From NCBI GenBank assembly GCA_916700875.1, contig CAKAKS010000062.1, positions 17,078,460 to 17,142,459 of the forward strand: 64,000 bases of DNA, read 5' to 3'. Made by a program: the position numbers and the translations under genes. Source of the stretch: Sebastes aleutianus (Eukaryota > Chordata > Actinopteri > Perciformes > Sebastidae). The notes beneath the pieces are model-generated. The model saw nothing but the letters and a program-made list of their open reading frames with translations, was not told where the DNA came from and ran no database searches. Below, in pieces: positions 1 to 11,301 of this stretch (its first letter is position 1; each line of letters starts with the position of its first letter).

Positions 1-260
1 CCAACGCGTACATGAAGATGCAGGCGACCTCGCATGAGCAGCCAGAATTTGTGCCATATCCTCACCTGCGTATCCGCACCAAGGTGAGTCTCAAACTGCG
101 TGCACCGGGATTTATATAACACCGCGGAATATCACTGGTTTACGTCTTACGTTTCTGTGTCTCCTTGCAGAGATTCCCCTGGGGCGATGGAAACCACTCT
201 CTAATCCACAACGCTCACACCAACGCTCTGCCCAATGGCTATGAGGAATCCCATCACTGA
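1..260 (+). CDS. cox6a2: Cytochrome c oxidase subunit 6A, last two exons (partial)
   Basis: This encodes the C-terminal part of COX6A, a small nuclear-encoded subunit of complex IV in the inner mitochondrial membrane. Exon 1-83 reads NAYMKMQ...PYPHLRIRTK and ends at a GTGAGT donor. The intron ends in CTCCTTGCAG at 170. Exon 171-260 reads RFPWGDGNHSLIHNAHTN and ends EESHH-stop. The PYPHLRIRTK and FPWGDGNH blocks are hallmarks of the family. The mitochondrial targeting sequence and transmembrane helix lie left of the window. A heart/muscle COX6A2 orthologue is preferred over COX6A1 because armc5 is next door, as at human 16p11.2. That paralogue choice rests on synteny, not on residues. Confidence 0.93.
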
Positions 261-1416
261 GAGGATCAGTCACATTTCTCAGCTGTGTTTTGCTGCTTAT
301 TTAAAACTCCAGTCTGCAGTGTACTTGGCTTAATTATACTGACCGAGGGGCCAAGCAGCATGATGGAATAAAAACCACTTTGTGCTGTATTAAAATGAGT
401 GCCATGTGTTTTTGTTTAATTCAGAGTAGGGCTCAATTTAATCAACCCGCAAGACCTCTATCAAAATGTGTTTTTACATCTCATTATCTAGACAATGTTC
501 TACTATTTCAAGAGTTACAGCAGAATGCACTGCCATTTCTTTTTATGTATAAACACCATGTTCAAATCCTGCACATACAGGCTTTAAAAGATTAAATAAG
601 GTTGGTGATATTATAGATTTTTCATGATTAGCATGCCAAGTTTTGGACGAGTCGATTGTTTGATTTGCAGGTGGCATTAAATGAAAAGTCATCAAGATCC
701 ATCCTCTGGAGACTGTGAATTTCTACCAATTTGATGGCAGTTCAACTAATAGCTGTTTGACTCTCTGTGGTGTAATTTAAATGATATAACTGACTGATAT
801 TCCCTAAATCCACTCGTTCAGATTACTGTGGTCATACTGTATAATCACACTCCAACAACAAGAAACAGAAAGCAAAGTGATGTTCCAACAATATATTCAG
901 TGGCATAAATTTATATGGGACAGTTTGAATCTATACACTGTATATCTACTAATCCATATTATCTCTATGTACAAAATAAACAACTGGCTTCTAGACCAAC
1001 CCTGATAATTCCAGTACTTCCAGCTAAATGACATTTATCAAATGCACTGCGGACATTTTCTTAGACTTTTCTCCAAAAAAAAAAAAGAAAAAAAGAAATC
1101 ACAATACAAATGTCGTTAGTAAATTATAATACATGTGTCATGCTGGGACGGTCTACAGTTTATATCAGGTACATAAAAACTAAATTGAAATTTATGCTTC
1201 CAGTTTATGAAAATAAATCAACAGTCAGTTCTGTAAGCGCTCAAGAAATTCATACAGCAGGTTGTTCAGGTAACCGTGCCGTTGTTGTAACCTGCACTTG
1301 TACTTTCCAGATAAAATTAATACAATGGCAACTTTTCTAGAAGCTTACAACAAGCCACACAGTCGTAATCTGTGCCCTCTGAGTTCATGCCACCAACTCA
1401 ATATTTCCCTCCTTGC
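261..1416. other. COX6A 3' UTR and tail-to-tail intergenic DNA up to armc5
   Basis: An AATAAA at 367-372 is the likely poly(A) signal for the COX6A gene. The rest separates two convergent genes and must also hold the armc5 3' UTR on the minus strand. It is AT-rich with a poly(A)-type run at about 1075-1098. I see no further gene or recognisable repeat. Confidence 0.6.
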
Positions 1417-4400
1417 TCAGCTCAGAGCTGCTGTGGCCAGACTTAGTAGATCCTCTTTCAGAGTGTCTGTACAGTCGGCCTCTCTGGCAAGTCTGCGAAG
1501 GCAATCACCAGCGAGGGAGGAGAATGAGAAGGGCCGAGGACAGTCCTGACAGCCCAGCAGCAGAGACAGGCAGGCCCGTCCCAGTGCTGGGTAGCTGTAC
1601 CGCTGGGAGAACCAGTAGACCTGGGGGAGGAGGGCAGCTAGGGGTCCACCTCGTGCACTGGCAGCTGAGGAAGAAAGCGAGTCCTGAGCTGCTGATTTCA
1701 GACGCTGTGCTGAGCTTTTCAAGTTCTTTGGTCTTAACCTCAACTCTTCTGGATCAAGTGATTTGTCCACCACTGACGCACAGCTTGATTTGGACACTGG
1801 AGTGGCACTTTTGATTGTCTTATGGTCTGAAGTTGTATTGAGTCCTCTGCTCGCCTTTTGAACTGCTCCAGCGCAAGAGGTTTTACTGTCTGTCTGGTTT
1901 GTTTTCTTCGTCTGTCCTGGTAGGTTTTCAGTTTGCACCTCAACACCAGTCAACTCTAACTCGGATGTTCGGTTAGCCAGGTTCTCCTCGGCAGACTCGA
2001 TGCATTCTAGGACCATTTTAGATGCAGCCTTGTCCACTTTGGGAGCTGACGCAGCTCGACTGGTAGCCTTGGTGGAGCAGGAGAGGAGAAAAGACACACA
2101 GAGATCCTCCAACTCTCTCTGCAGCTCAGTCACCAAAAACCTGCACGCTCCGATCATCATCTCGCCTAAAGCTGTTTTCTGGAAAGTGAAGTCTTCTGTT
2201 GAGTGATCCTCTGTCTCTTTTTGATAGATCCCCAGTCCATCAAGGACCAATTTATCCAAGATCTGACACTGTCCTCTCCCCTCTACTTCATCACTTTCCC
2301 TGGTCGTTTCTGTGTCCTTGCTGAGGCGACATCCATGCAGGTAATGCAGCACTGGTAGCAGCATACCTGTGCTGACATCTTTGATGCGGATGGCTTCTTC
2401 CACATTACCCTGAGCTTCTCCAAATCCACCTCTCAACAGACCCCAAAAGTATTCAGAGCCGACCCCGTCTGTCCCCTCCACCCCGGCCACGGCCTCCCTG
2501 TTGGCTCGGACCTGAGTCTCATCGTCCAGCTGCAAGAGGAGGTCAAAGTTCGAGGCTCCATAGGGACAGGTGTCAGCCAGGCGAGGCCGTTTTGAGGGAG
2601 GGGGTGAAACTTTATCAATTTTACTGACTGACTGTTTTGTTACTTTTTTGTCAAGCTCCATTTTAATGCCACCTGTCAGGGTAGACAGGCATCCAATCAG
2701 GAGGGAGGAGAACAGCGAGTGGAGCTGAGAAGTCAGGCCTGAGAGCGGCGAATTAAACCAATCAGAAAGCAACTTCCCGCATTCAGCGGGGTGGTCTTCA
2801 TCCACATCATCGTCATCGCAACCAAGTGGCTGCAGAGCCAAGAGCAGCCCACCGCTGTCCAGAAGAAGTTTCTTCAACAGGGACTTGTTGCTGTTGGAGA
2901 AAAAGAGGGTTTGTAATGTTCATATGCGGTCATTTAAAGCTGTTTCTCACCAGTGCAATGCGAAAATGAGGTGCAGGAATGCAGAAAATCTGCATTTGAA
3001 TTTTCCGCTTTGACAACTGTGCACACCGGGACTGGTGCGAATTACCCACGTTGCCGTGCTCCATTTTTGTCAATGAGCCCTAATACGTTTCCTCCTAAAT
3101 AGTGCCGTGTCCACTCCACACAACGAAAACCTATCAAGACAGATAATGTCTAAGAAGCTAGAAATAAACTACACTACACATAAACTAATCGGACCCAAAA
3201 TTTGATGCTAACGCTAGCTGTTGTGGCTATCCCTGTTCCATGACCAACAACGTTATCAAGTGCATATCAGCTACATCGTCATCGTCATCGTATCCCAGCT
3301 GCTGGGCGACCTCAAGCCATATAGTTTCCTTTACTTGGTTGTTGAGGTAGTTGTCTCGCTGTTTGTCATACATTATTGGTTGTTGAGAAAGGGACGGCCC
3401 ATTATTATTCCGAAACACCAACAGTCCAAAAAATTTCCCATTTGACCGAAAAAGCCATAGCCATGTGCTTCTGTTTGTGGCATGGAGAATCCATGCCACA
3501 AACAGAAGCACATGGCTAATTATTATGCAGAATGACTGCACATTTTTTTATGACATCAGTTGGAAAAAAGGATTTCTTTGGTCAAACATGTTTCCACAGG
3601 GGGAATCAGCTGAAATTTAGGTCCGTTCATAAGAACCCACAAAAACAGTTTTCAAGACATTTTCGTGCAAATTTTTCAGATGAAAATCCATGCTTGGATT
3701 AATATGTACAGATTCTTGTGACTACTGAGCTCATATCCATATAGATCTACCACTCACCTGCTGATTAACGGCAGAGACAGCGCACAGTTCATCTTGTCGG
3801 ACTCAGAGCCTGACAGCATCACATGGGCAACGACCCCAGAGCCGAATCCAGACTCACACTGGACGCGCAGGTTATTAAGAAGAGTAAAACCTGCAGAGAC
3901 AGTCAGCGCACAATTATTAACTTCTGTTGTGTGAAATAAAAAAATATCCGATTTTGTTTTTCATTATAGAAAAGCTGGTTTTTGAGTATTATTCATGTCA
4001 GATGTAGGAACGCACCGATCCGATACGCCACATCTGTATCAGCCCAGATACTGACTTCATTAAGAGCATTGAGGATCCCTGCTCTCATGTGGCCTCACAT
4101 AAAATATATTCCAATCTTCCACACAGTCAGATAAACAAGTTTTAAATTTGGGAAATAGAGAGCACTGCTATCAGACCTGTAGTTGTTTATGGCCAGATAC
4201 CAGTTGTTAAGCTGAGGCATCTGGACCTAGAAAGTTTGATAGGTGGCTCCCTAGTCAAAATAATTAATGATTTAAACAATAATCTACTAATAATACAAGA
4301 TAAATAAAATGTGAATTATCTACACCTTTTACAAGGCGAATGAGGGACTGTAGGTTGTGCTATCATCACTATTTTAAAACAGCAACAAGGGGCAAAATAA

Positions 4401-7400
4401 TACCTCTTAGCTGTTCTAAAGTTACTGTGTTACAGATAAAAGATCTTTATCTTACCAAGTTGTTTAACTTTGTATTTCACTCGGTCCGTCTGCCTCTCCT
4501 CTCCCTCAAATCCTCCCCCTCTCTGGCAGAGATGGTGACGAATCAGCGCGACCGAGCCGGTTCGGACCAGCGCCTGCAGACAGTTTGGGTTGCAGCTCAG
4601 CCGGCAGAGCATACGGAAGCACCTGCTGCTGGGGTCCTGGTGCTGGGTGAGGTAGTAGAGCAAGCCGGACATGACGCCTGAGCTGATAAGAGCAGCACTT
4701 GGGTCGGTGGAGTGGGAGAAGCGCGACAGCAGTAGCAGGATGGGCGACTCGGGTGTCCAGGGTTCAGGGTGGTAGGGGTGTTGGTAGGCCGCCGTGCGGG
4801 GCACAGAGGGAGGGGTATCAAGAGTGACTTTAGTCAAACAAGCTGCTGAGTGAGTGCGCTGCCTCCTCCTGTGAGGGGATGAGAACTTTGATGGAGAGAC
4901 TGGTGTTTTAGTGGGAGAGGAGATAGTGGAGGAACTGGGCTGGGTTTGGGGTGTTAGCGCACTGGATGGTTGAGGACTAGAGGGAGGCGGATCAGTGATT
5001 TTACTTGAGGATGACTGTTGGGGCTGGGCTGAAGAGGACACGGGGGAAGGCTGAGCAGCTTTTTTAGCAGTGGAGGAGGCAGTCGGGTTGGATGGAGAAG
5101 AGTGTTTAAGAGAGGAAAGGGAATCAGGGTTTGGAGAGGAGGTGTGAGGGGATGACGACGGTGGGATCTGAAGGCTCCCCCATTCCCCTTCAACACCAGA
5201 GGAATCCAGCAGGTCCCCCTCTGAAGAGATCAACCCCTCCGACACCAACCAGGACCTGAAGAGAGAGCATGGAGATAAACAATGGAAATTAGTAGAATAA
5301 TAAAATAATAGCAGATGATACCATTGTGTTTTTATCAGATCTTGTAAAGTCAATGCCATCCCTCTTAGAGTTGGTCAGTCAATTTAGTCAAAAAAAATCA
5401 ATAAATATATGTTTAAAAATAAAAAAAAGAACAATAAAATAATTCACAGGGAAAAATAGATAAACCTGTGCTTTTTGGTTTTCCATACCTGAGACTTAAA
5501 AAGCTCGACGAACAAAGACCTTGCTCCTTTCCAGCTTCCTCCTTCTTGCATCCCTCAGGAGGAGGAGGAAAGTCGAAGGAGTCAAAACATGAGGGGGGCA
5601 GGAGCTCAGAGGGAGACATGCTGGAGGAGATGCTCACATCCATCTTCTCAGCAGACTGCTCCTCGCCTCTGGTGAGCTCAACCAGTCGTGCAACCAGCAG
5701 AGGGACAAGCCCTAACTCCTGCAGCTGCTCCATAGCAGACTCATCGAAAACAAAGTCCACACAGGCCAGGATGGCTAGACGGGAGAGGGGGTGACTCTGA
5801 TGGGCAGCCAGAAAGCCAATTAAGACCTCCAATCCACCACTCTCCTTCACCTTGGCCCGGTTCACCGCCTCCTTGCAGCACAAGCACAGCGCCTTGAGGA
5901 AGACTCCAGACTTCAGTGGGTCCCTCTTGACCTCCTCAGTGAACTTCTGAATGACCCCCAGTGACCCCACGAGAGGGCGCAGGCAGCCTTGGGAGCACAT
6001 GTTGGCCAGCGTTTTCAGCGCCAGCTCCTCAAACGGTTTACCGGACTCCCCCGACGCCATGACACCAAGCTGAGCGAGGACTCCAGAGCGGGACACCTCC
6101 CTGGCACATTCAACGCCACAGCCCCGGGTCAGTTCGTGGAGGGTCCTGAGCGCCGCCCGCCTCAGCGCCTGGGGATACTCTGGAGCGAGGAGAGGGGCGA
6201 GAGAAGATAAGGTCCCCTGGGTGAGCAGCGACATGCGGTTAGAGGGCGTATCGGAGAGGTAGAGGAGAGCCCGGGCAGCCGACTGGGCACACTCCAGTTT
6301 AGGACAGGGCTCTTTGGGTGGAGCAGCAGTGGGGGAGGACGGGCCAGAAGACAGAGACACACACAAGAGGAGAAGAGGAACACCACCTGTAAAAAACGTA
6401 AAAAAGAGGATAGTTTTTAATCTGAGGACAAACAATACATCTCGACAAAAACATTTCACAGATCACATTAACAGTTTCTGCAAACATTTTTAAATGTGAA
6501 TATATATTTCCTATTTTAGGCACATGTCTGGACATAAATCTAAATCAACATATTTGGATCTCTTGACAATGTTTCTATACATATATTCAGTCTATCCACC
6601 GATAATGAAAGGTAATGATTAGAGCTGAAACGATACATCGATCTGGATCAATATATCAATTCAATGATCAAAATGATCCCAACATGACATCCTCAAATGT
6701 CTTCTTTTGTCCACAACTCAAAGATATTCAGTTTACTGTCATAGAGGAGTAAAGAAACCAGAAAATATACACCAGACTTTTGTTCTTAGAAAATTAACAT
6801 ATTATCTAAATAATTGGTGATTAATTTAATAGTTGACAACTAATCGATAAGTCATTGCAGCTCTATGAGCAATTAACCAATTGAAAGAGAATCCGTAACA
6901 CAGTGTGATCTGTTCATGCTGGTATATCTTTGAGTGTAAAAGCGTAAATATCGTACCACAAATATTAATAAACCCGTCCATTAGTCCATACGTGATTATT
7001 CTTTCAAACCAACAGGTGATCAACATTAGAACAATTACTACTATTCTGCTGCTAATGCAAAAGTATAATTTCAGTGAGACTTGCTGACATTTAAGACTTA
7101 CCAGCAGAGTGGATGAGCGCAGAGCTCTCTGGATCCATGGCCAAGTTTCCCAAAGCTCGGGCTGCTCGGTTCTGGACGGTCTCCAGGGCCATATTTTCCT
7201 TCAGGATCTCCACTGAAACATTCAATAATTGTTTTCACCATTACATGTCATAAAAAAATTACTGCAAAAGTTAAAAAAAAGTCATCATTCAAAGATTAAA
7301 TCCCTCATAAGAATATAAATGACCACTTACCCACAATGTTTATTCCATCCAGCTTACGGACCTGTAGTGGAAGACATTTAAAATGTGAGCAGTTTTAATG

Positions 7401-7841
7401 AATAGAGCTCAATAATACCTTTCTCTATTCCTTCTATCTCACCTCTATGCGGGTCTGCAGCTCAGTGCAGCAGTTTCCCAGGATGCTCAGAGCCAGGTCC
7501 AGGGTTTTCCTGGAGCACTCTGGGTGTTTGAGCAGGTCCAGCAGGGGCCGGAGACCACCTTGAGTTCTGAATCTGGCAATGCCAGCCTTGTCCCCCTTGA
7601 TGTGCTGCGTCCGGATGGCAACCAGGGCTCGCCACTGAGATGCTCTGGACCTCTTGTCCCCATCTCCTCTGCCTCCACCTGAGTCAGCCTTGCCATGCCC
7701 CTGATGTTCAGCAGCCCCTGATCCAGGTTTGGAGAGGTGAGCCAAGCACCAGGTCAAAGAGGACTCTGGTGATGATGGGTGCCCTTCTCTGGAGGGTGCA
7801 CGAGATTGTTTCCAGTCACCTTGCACAGGTGATGCAGCCAT
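1417..7841 (-). CDS. armc5: Armadillo repeat-containing protein 5 (ARMC5), seven coding exons, 1281 aa
   Basis: ARMC5 is a BTB/armadillo substrate adaptor for CUL3 ubiquitin ligases, linked in mammals to RNA polymerase II subunit turnover and adrenal growth control. Exons (high to low): 7443-7841, 7331-7361, 7102-7212, 5489-6386, 4456-5255, 3758-3890, 1417-2890. All junctions are GT-AG and the phases close to 1282 codons. The N-terminus carries GGLRPLLDLL and KTLDLALSILGNCCTE, then NRAARALGNLAMDPES, the start of an armadillo array running to about residue 370. RSWLVSEG and LLLLSRFS...DPSAAL match the ARMC5 middle region. The BTB-like part is about residues 904-980 (SNFDLLLQLDDE ... LPVLHYLHGC). 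The Ser/Pro-rich insert in exon 5 and the Lys/Thr-rich insert in exon 7 make it longer than the ~935 aa human protein. The ATG at 7841 is followed by MAASPVQGD. The 5' end faces a divergent gene. Confidence 0.95.
3458..3518. repeat. Perfect 29-bp hairpin in armc5 intron 6
   Basis: Arms 3458-3486 and 3490-3518 are exact reverse complements around the three-base loop GAA. The arm core is CCATGTGCTTCTGTTTGTGG. It lies between armc5 exons 6 and 7. No target-site duplication was recognised around it. Confidence 0.9.
6620..6865. repeat. Dispersed DNA-transposon-like repeat in armc5 intron 3
   Basis: It begins TAGAGCTG and ends CAGCTCTA, with interior text (ACATCCTCAAATGTCTT, CAGTTTACTGTCATAGAGGA) shared in reverse orientation with the elements at about 12040-12345 and 53761-54091. 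No convincing target duplication survives here. Confidence 0.6.
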
Positions 7842-8114
7842 TGTCCCTCTTGCCTGGCAATTATCTTCAGTTTCCTCCTCTCAGTTGAGACAGATATTAT
7901 ACCCACTGTGGAGCATCACTGGATGCTTCCAGTGAATTACTGAGTAATTAAATAACATGTCCTTTCACTTAAATTGTTAGCTTGTTTACTCAAAAGTTAA
8001 ATATGTGCTCTTAACGACTTCTTCAAAGTTTCCACAAAAAATAACATTATGGTGTAGTCAGAAAACTACAGATACCATGAAAAAGATAAAGTTGTACCAC
8101 CTGACGCCGCAGTG

Positions 8115-8133
8115 GCTGCTGGGAGATGGAGTT
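8115..8133 (-). promoter_or_regulatory. ZNF143/THAP11-type motif upstream of armc5
   Basis: The plus strand reads CTGCTGGGAGATGGAGTT. This is close to the reverse complement of the ACTACAnnTCCCA promoter motif bound by ZNF143/THAP11, with one mismatch in the TGTAGT half. It lies about 280 bases upstream of the armc5 ATG, where a core promoter is expected. No transcription data were used. Confidence 0.45.
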
Positions 8134-8488
8134 CCAACAGCTTCGGTCCACTCCCTAAAAACAGGCCTACATCGTGAGTAAGGCCGAACCAGCGTTATTC
8201 TACGTGATAGACGTGTGTTGTCTCACTATAACATATTTTTACACATCAAATGGCGGATTAAAGAATCTAATTGATCAATGTTTTGTTACCACTGTGCCGA
8301 AAATTTTTGTGAAACAAAATGCAATCGCCTGTGTTAGCCGCTAACGCCATCTTTAGCCAAACAACAAAACAGGGGCGGTCGAGGGAGGGAGCAGGGAGTG
8401 AAGAGGTGGGCCGGTTACATATACGCTGGGATTTGTAGTTCTAAATTCGCTGCCGTTCACCTCCATAACTGCTTTCTTCCCTTTAAAA

Positions 8489-8628
8489 ACTACATTTCCC
8501 ATAGCAGTGATAAAAAGAGGCTTATATTGAATAAATCGCACCGTTAAGGGATTGTAGTTCAGCTAGTACACCAGAGAACTCAAAAGCCCGTTTGTATTAA
8601 CTAAAACGGACTACAAGTCCCAAGCTGC
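8489..8628 (+). promoter_or_regulatory. ACTACA-type motif cluster, copy 1
   Basis: ACTACATTTCCCATAGC at 8489-8505 and ACTACAAGTCCCAAGCTGC at 8610-8628 fit ACTACAnnTCCCA exactly. The inverted forms TGGGATTTGTAGT (about 8427-8439) and GGGATTGTAGT (about 8548-8558) accompany them. Confidence 0.7.
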
Positions 8629-8946
8629 TAAGTGACGTTGCTATAGTCATCGTTTTACTGAGATGTTGTTAAATAGAAAGCTACATACATAACTAATAAA
8701 AAAATCTACTTTGAGTAATGTTTTAACATCATGGAGGTAATCGAGACAATTGTGATACAAGTAACTGAAGTCGAAACGTTTTTTTGAAACAAAAGGCAAT
8801 CGCCTGTGTTAGCCGCTAACTGCCATCTTTAGCCAAACAACAAAACAGGGGCGGTTGAGGGAGTGAGCAGGGAGTGAAGAGGTGGGATTTGTAGTTCTAA
8901 ATTCTCTTGCCTTTCACCTCCCCTAGTGCATTTCCTCCCTTTAAAA

Positions 8947-9086
8947 ACTACATTTCCCATGGCAGTAGTAAAAGAGAGGCTTATATTGAATAATTTGCAG
9001 CGTTAAGGGTTGTAGTTTAGCTGGTACACTAAACAACTCAAAAGCCCATTTGCATCAACTAAAACGGACTACAAGTCCCAAGCTGC
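8947..9086 (+). promoter_or_regulatory. ACTACA-type motif cluster, copy 2
   Basis: ACTACATTTCCCATGGC at 8947-8963 and ACTACAAGTCCCAAGCTGC at 9068-9086. Inverted partners lie near 8884-8896 (TGGGATTTGTAGT) and about 9005-9018 (degenerate). Confidence 0.7.
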
Positions 9087-9379
9087 TAAGAGACGTTGTT
9101 ATAGTCATCGTTCTACTTCCACGAAAGATACAACCACGGCTAATAAAAAATCAACTTTTGAGTAATGTTTTTAACATCAAGGAGGTAATCGAGACAATTA
9201 TGATACAAAGTACTGAAGTCGAAAACATTTTGTGAAACAAAATGCAATCGCCTGTGTTAGCCGCTAACTGCCATCTTTAGCCAAACAACAAAACAGGAGC
9301 GGTCGAGGAAGGGAGCAGGGATTTGTAGTTCAGAATTCGCTGCCTTTCACCTCCCATAATGCATTTTCTCCCTTTAAAA

Positions 9380-9521
9380 ACTACATTTCCCATGGCAGTA
9401 ATAAAAATAGGCTTATAGTGAATAATTCGCAGGCGTTAAGGGATTGTAGTTTATCTGGTACAACAGACAACTCAAAAGCCGGTTGGTTTTTATCTAAAAC
9501 GGACTACAAGTCCCAAACTGC
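9380..9521 (+). promoter_or_regulatory. ACTACA-type motif cluster, copy 3 (proximal promoter of the Myb-like gene)
   Basis: ACTACATTTCCCATGGC at 9380-9396 and ACTACAAGTCCCAAACTGC at 9503-9521. Inverted partners lie near 9318-9330 and 9440-9452. This copy lies immediately upstream of the coding ATG at 9643, so it is the likeliest working promoter for that gene. Confidence 0.65.
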
Positions 9522-9642
9522 TAAGTGACGTTGTTATAGTCATCGTTTTACTCGATGCGAGAAGACGCATCGGTGCCTCTGAGATGTTGTTAAATTCCAC
9601 GAAAGCTAATAAAAATCAAACTTTGAGTAATGTTTTAACATC

Positions 9643-11301
9643 ATGGAGGTAATCGAGACAATTGTGATACAAAGTACTGAAGTGGAAGGAAAGGAAACGG
9701 TCGTGTCCAGCGTGGATAAAAGCAGAGCAGGTTAGTAGCTCCTGAAGTTAAGCAGGTTTCATCCAGTCAGCGCATGAAGCGAGGAGGGCCTGATGAGTGC
9801 GCTGTCTCACTGATTACACTCATAAACCCTGACTCTATCATGTCAGATATGTGGTCTGGTAACTTATTACCTCAAATAGGTGTATCAATCAGACAACTGC
9901 AAAACTCCTGCAAACACTACAATAAATGGACAAGATGTTGAGATTGTTGAATTTTACAAGTATTTGGGCATCATAATTGACAATAAATTGACCTTTGAGA
10001 GGAACACAGACATGCCGTGTAAGAAAAGCCAGCAGCTTCTCTTTTGTTTGAGGAAGTTAGCCAAGTTCCAGGTTGAGAAATCCCTGATGACACTGTTTTA
10101 TAAATCTTTTATTGAGTCAGTTTACACTTTTGCTTTTATTTGCTGGTATGCATCCCTCAACCTCAGACAGAAAAACTCATTAACAAGGGTGATAAAAATC
10201 AGCAGCAAAATCATCGACAACTCAGCAGAAATGTCTGTCTGAACTGTACAACAAACAGCTGATAAAGAAAGCAGAATCCATAATTTCAGACAGTACCCAC
10301 CCCCTGCATTCAGAATTTAAGTTTCTTATTAGTCAAAACTAACCGATATAAATTCTCTTTCATACCCTCGGTCATTTCACTGCTTAACTCTCTAAAGTAT
10401 AGGTAGTATCAGCACATCCACCAATGCCTGTTCTTCTGTTCTTGTCATTATCTTAATATTGTAACTCTTTTAATTTTTGGTACTTCAAGGTTTAACCTTT
10501 TTTCAGTGTTTTAGTATGTGGGAATATACAGTATGTGTATATTGTCTTATTGTGATGAGATGTTGTTGTTGTTTGATACTGCGGCAAAACCAATTTCCCC
10601 TCAGGGACAAATAAAGGTCTTGAACTTGAACTGTGTCAAATATATTTAATAAACTTAAAAAAAAAAAAATTATCAACCATTTGTTTTCCTTTCTAGAGTT
10701 TATATGGACACTGCAGGCGACATGGCACCTTGTCAACACCAGACTAGAAATGGACCAGGCTTTTGATCAGCCAGTATGCAAGAAGAAGAAACTGTGGGAG
10801 ATGGTGGCGGAGAAAGTGAACGCCAAACTGAGGGAGTCGGAGGTCACCGACGTCACCGTGAAGGCGTACGAGTGTGACCTCAAGTGGAGAAACATGCTTG
10901 CCACGTACAGGAAGAACGCCGAGAGAGCCAAGAGGCTGGGGGCGGCCAGCGTCCACTGGGAGTTCTTCAAGGCCATGCACGAGGTCCTGGGTAAGAGCCG
11001 GGAGGAGATGGAAGCCCAGCAGAGGGCCAAGCTCAGTGGGACGAGAGTGGGCAAGGCCATAGCCAGCAAGAGGTTCACCCCGATCCTCCCGACACCTCCC
11101 GCGACAGCTGCTGCCTGCGCTGCCCGGCCTCCGCAGGACGTCCTACAGCTGTACATGGAGCTGCAGGAGAGGAAGATGAACATGTGGGCCCAGCAGAAAG
11201 CCCTGGAGGAGAGGAAGATAGAGGCTATTAACAACCTGGCCCAGGCCATCTCCAGCCTGGCTCAGAAGAACAGCACAGAGATGGCAAAGGATGGACATTA
11301 G
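9643..11301 (+). CDS. Myb/SANT-like (trihelix/MADF-type) DNA-binding protein, Harbinger Myb-partner type, 230 aa
   Basis: Two exons: 9643-9730 (MEVIETIVIQSTEVEGK..., donor GTTAGT) and 10697-11301 (acceptor TTTCCTTTCTAG). The split Glu codon joins SRA to EFIWTLQATWHLV. Residues about 30-125 form a Myb/SANT-like domain with the regular tryptophans W33, W63 and W93 and the block FDQPVCKKKKLWE, typical of Harbinger Myb-like partners and their domesticated relatives (NAIF1, MSANTD proteins). The C-terminal third is an Ala/Pro linker followed by a Glu/Lys/Gln-rich predicted coiled coil (LYMELQERKMNMWAQQ...). The role is inferred: a nuclear DNA-binding protein. The frame is intact, its intron hosts an L2 fragment, and it converges on a HARBI1-like gene. 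I do not recognise a specific orthologue. Confidence 0.85.
9880..10632 (+). mobile_element. 5'-truncated L2/CR1-type LINE fragment
   Basis: About 120 codons at 9880-10242 match the tail of a non-LTR reverse transcriptase (FYKYLGIIIDNKLTFE ... LLFCLRKLAKFQVEKSLMTLFY). The 3' end reads CCAATTTCCCCTCAGGGACA then AATAAAGG near 10610, the usual fish L2 terminus. It sits in the intron of the Myb/SANT-like gene, in sense orientation, and is broken by stops and shifts. Confidence 0.85.

Larger units (their letters stand above)
8311..9685 (+). repeat. Three tandem ~450-475 bp copies of a promoter plus exon-1 unit
   Basis: Copies start at GAAACAAAA near 8311, 8786 and 9234. Each runs through GCCATCTTTAGCCAAACAAC, several ACTACA/TGTAGT motifs, and a closing stretch GAGGTAATCGAGACAAT. 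In the third copy that closing stretch is the start of the coding exon of the Myb/SANT-like gene (ATG at 9643). Copy 1 keeps an ATG at 8731 but hits a stop after 18 codons. In copy 2 the ATG has become AAG at 9179. The unit therefore looks like a duplicated promoter and 5' exon, with only the proximal copy spliced into a working frame. Confidence 0.9.

Noticed and set aside
9700..9800. Resemblance to 5S rRNA-type text (TGAAGTTAAGCAGG ... GGGCCTGATGAG)
   Set aside because: Only short patches match, there is no full internal promoter or fold, and the segment overlaps a real splice donor. At most it is an old 5S-derived SINE remnant.
10633..10746. Start of the Myb-like protein at the first ATG of the long frame (10633)
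   Set aside because: That stretch lies in the LINE tail and intron. The TTTCTAG acceptor at 10696 and the exon 9643-9730 give a better, in-phase N-terminus.
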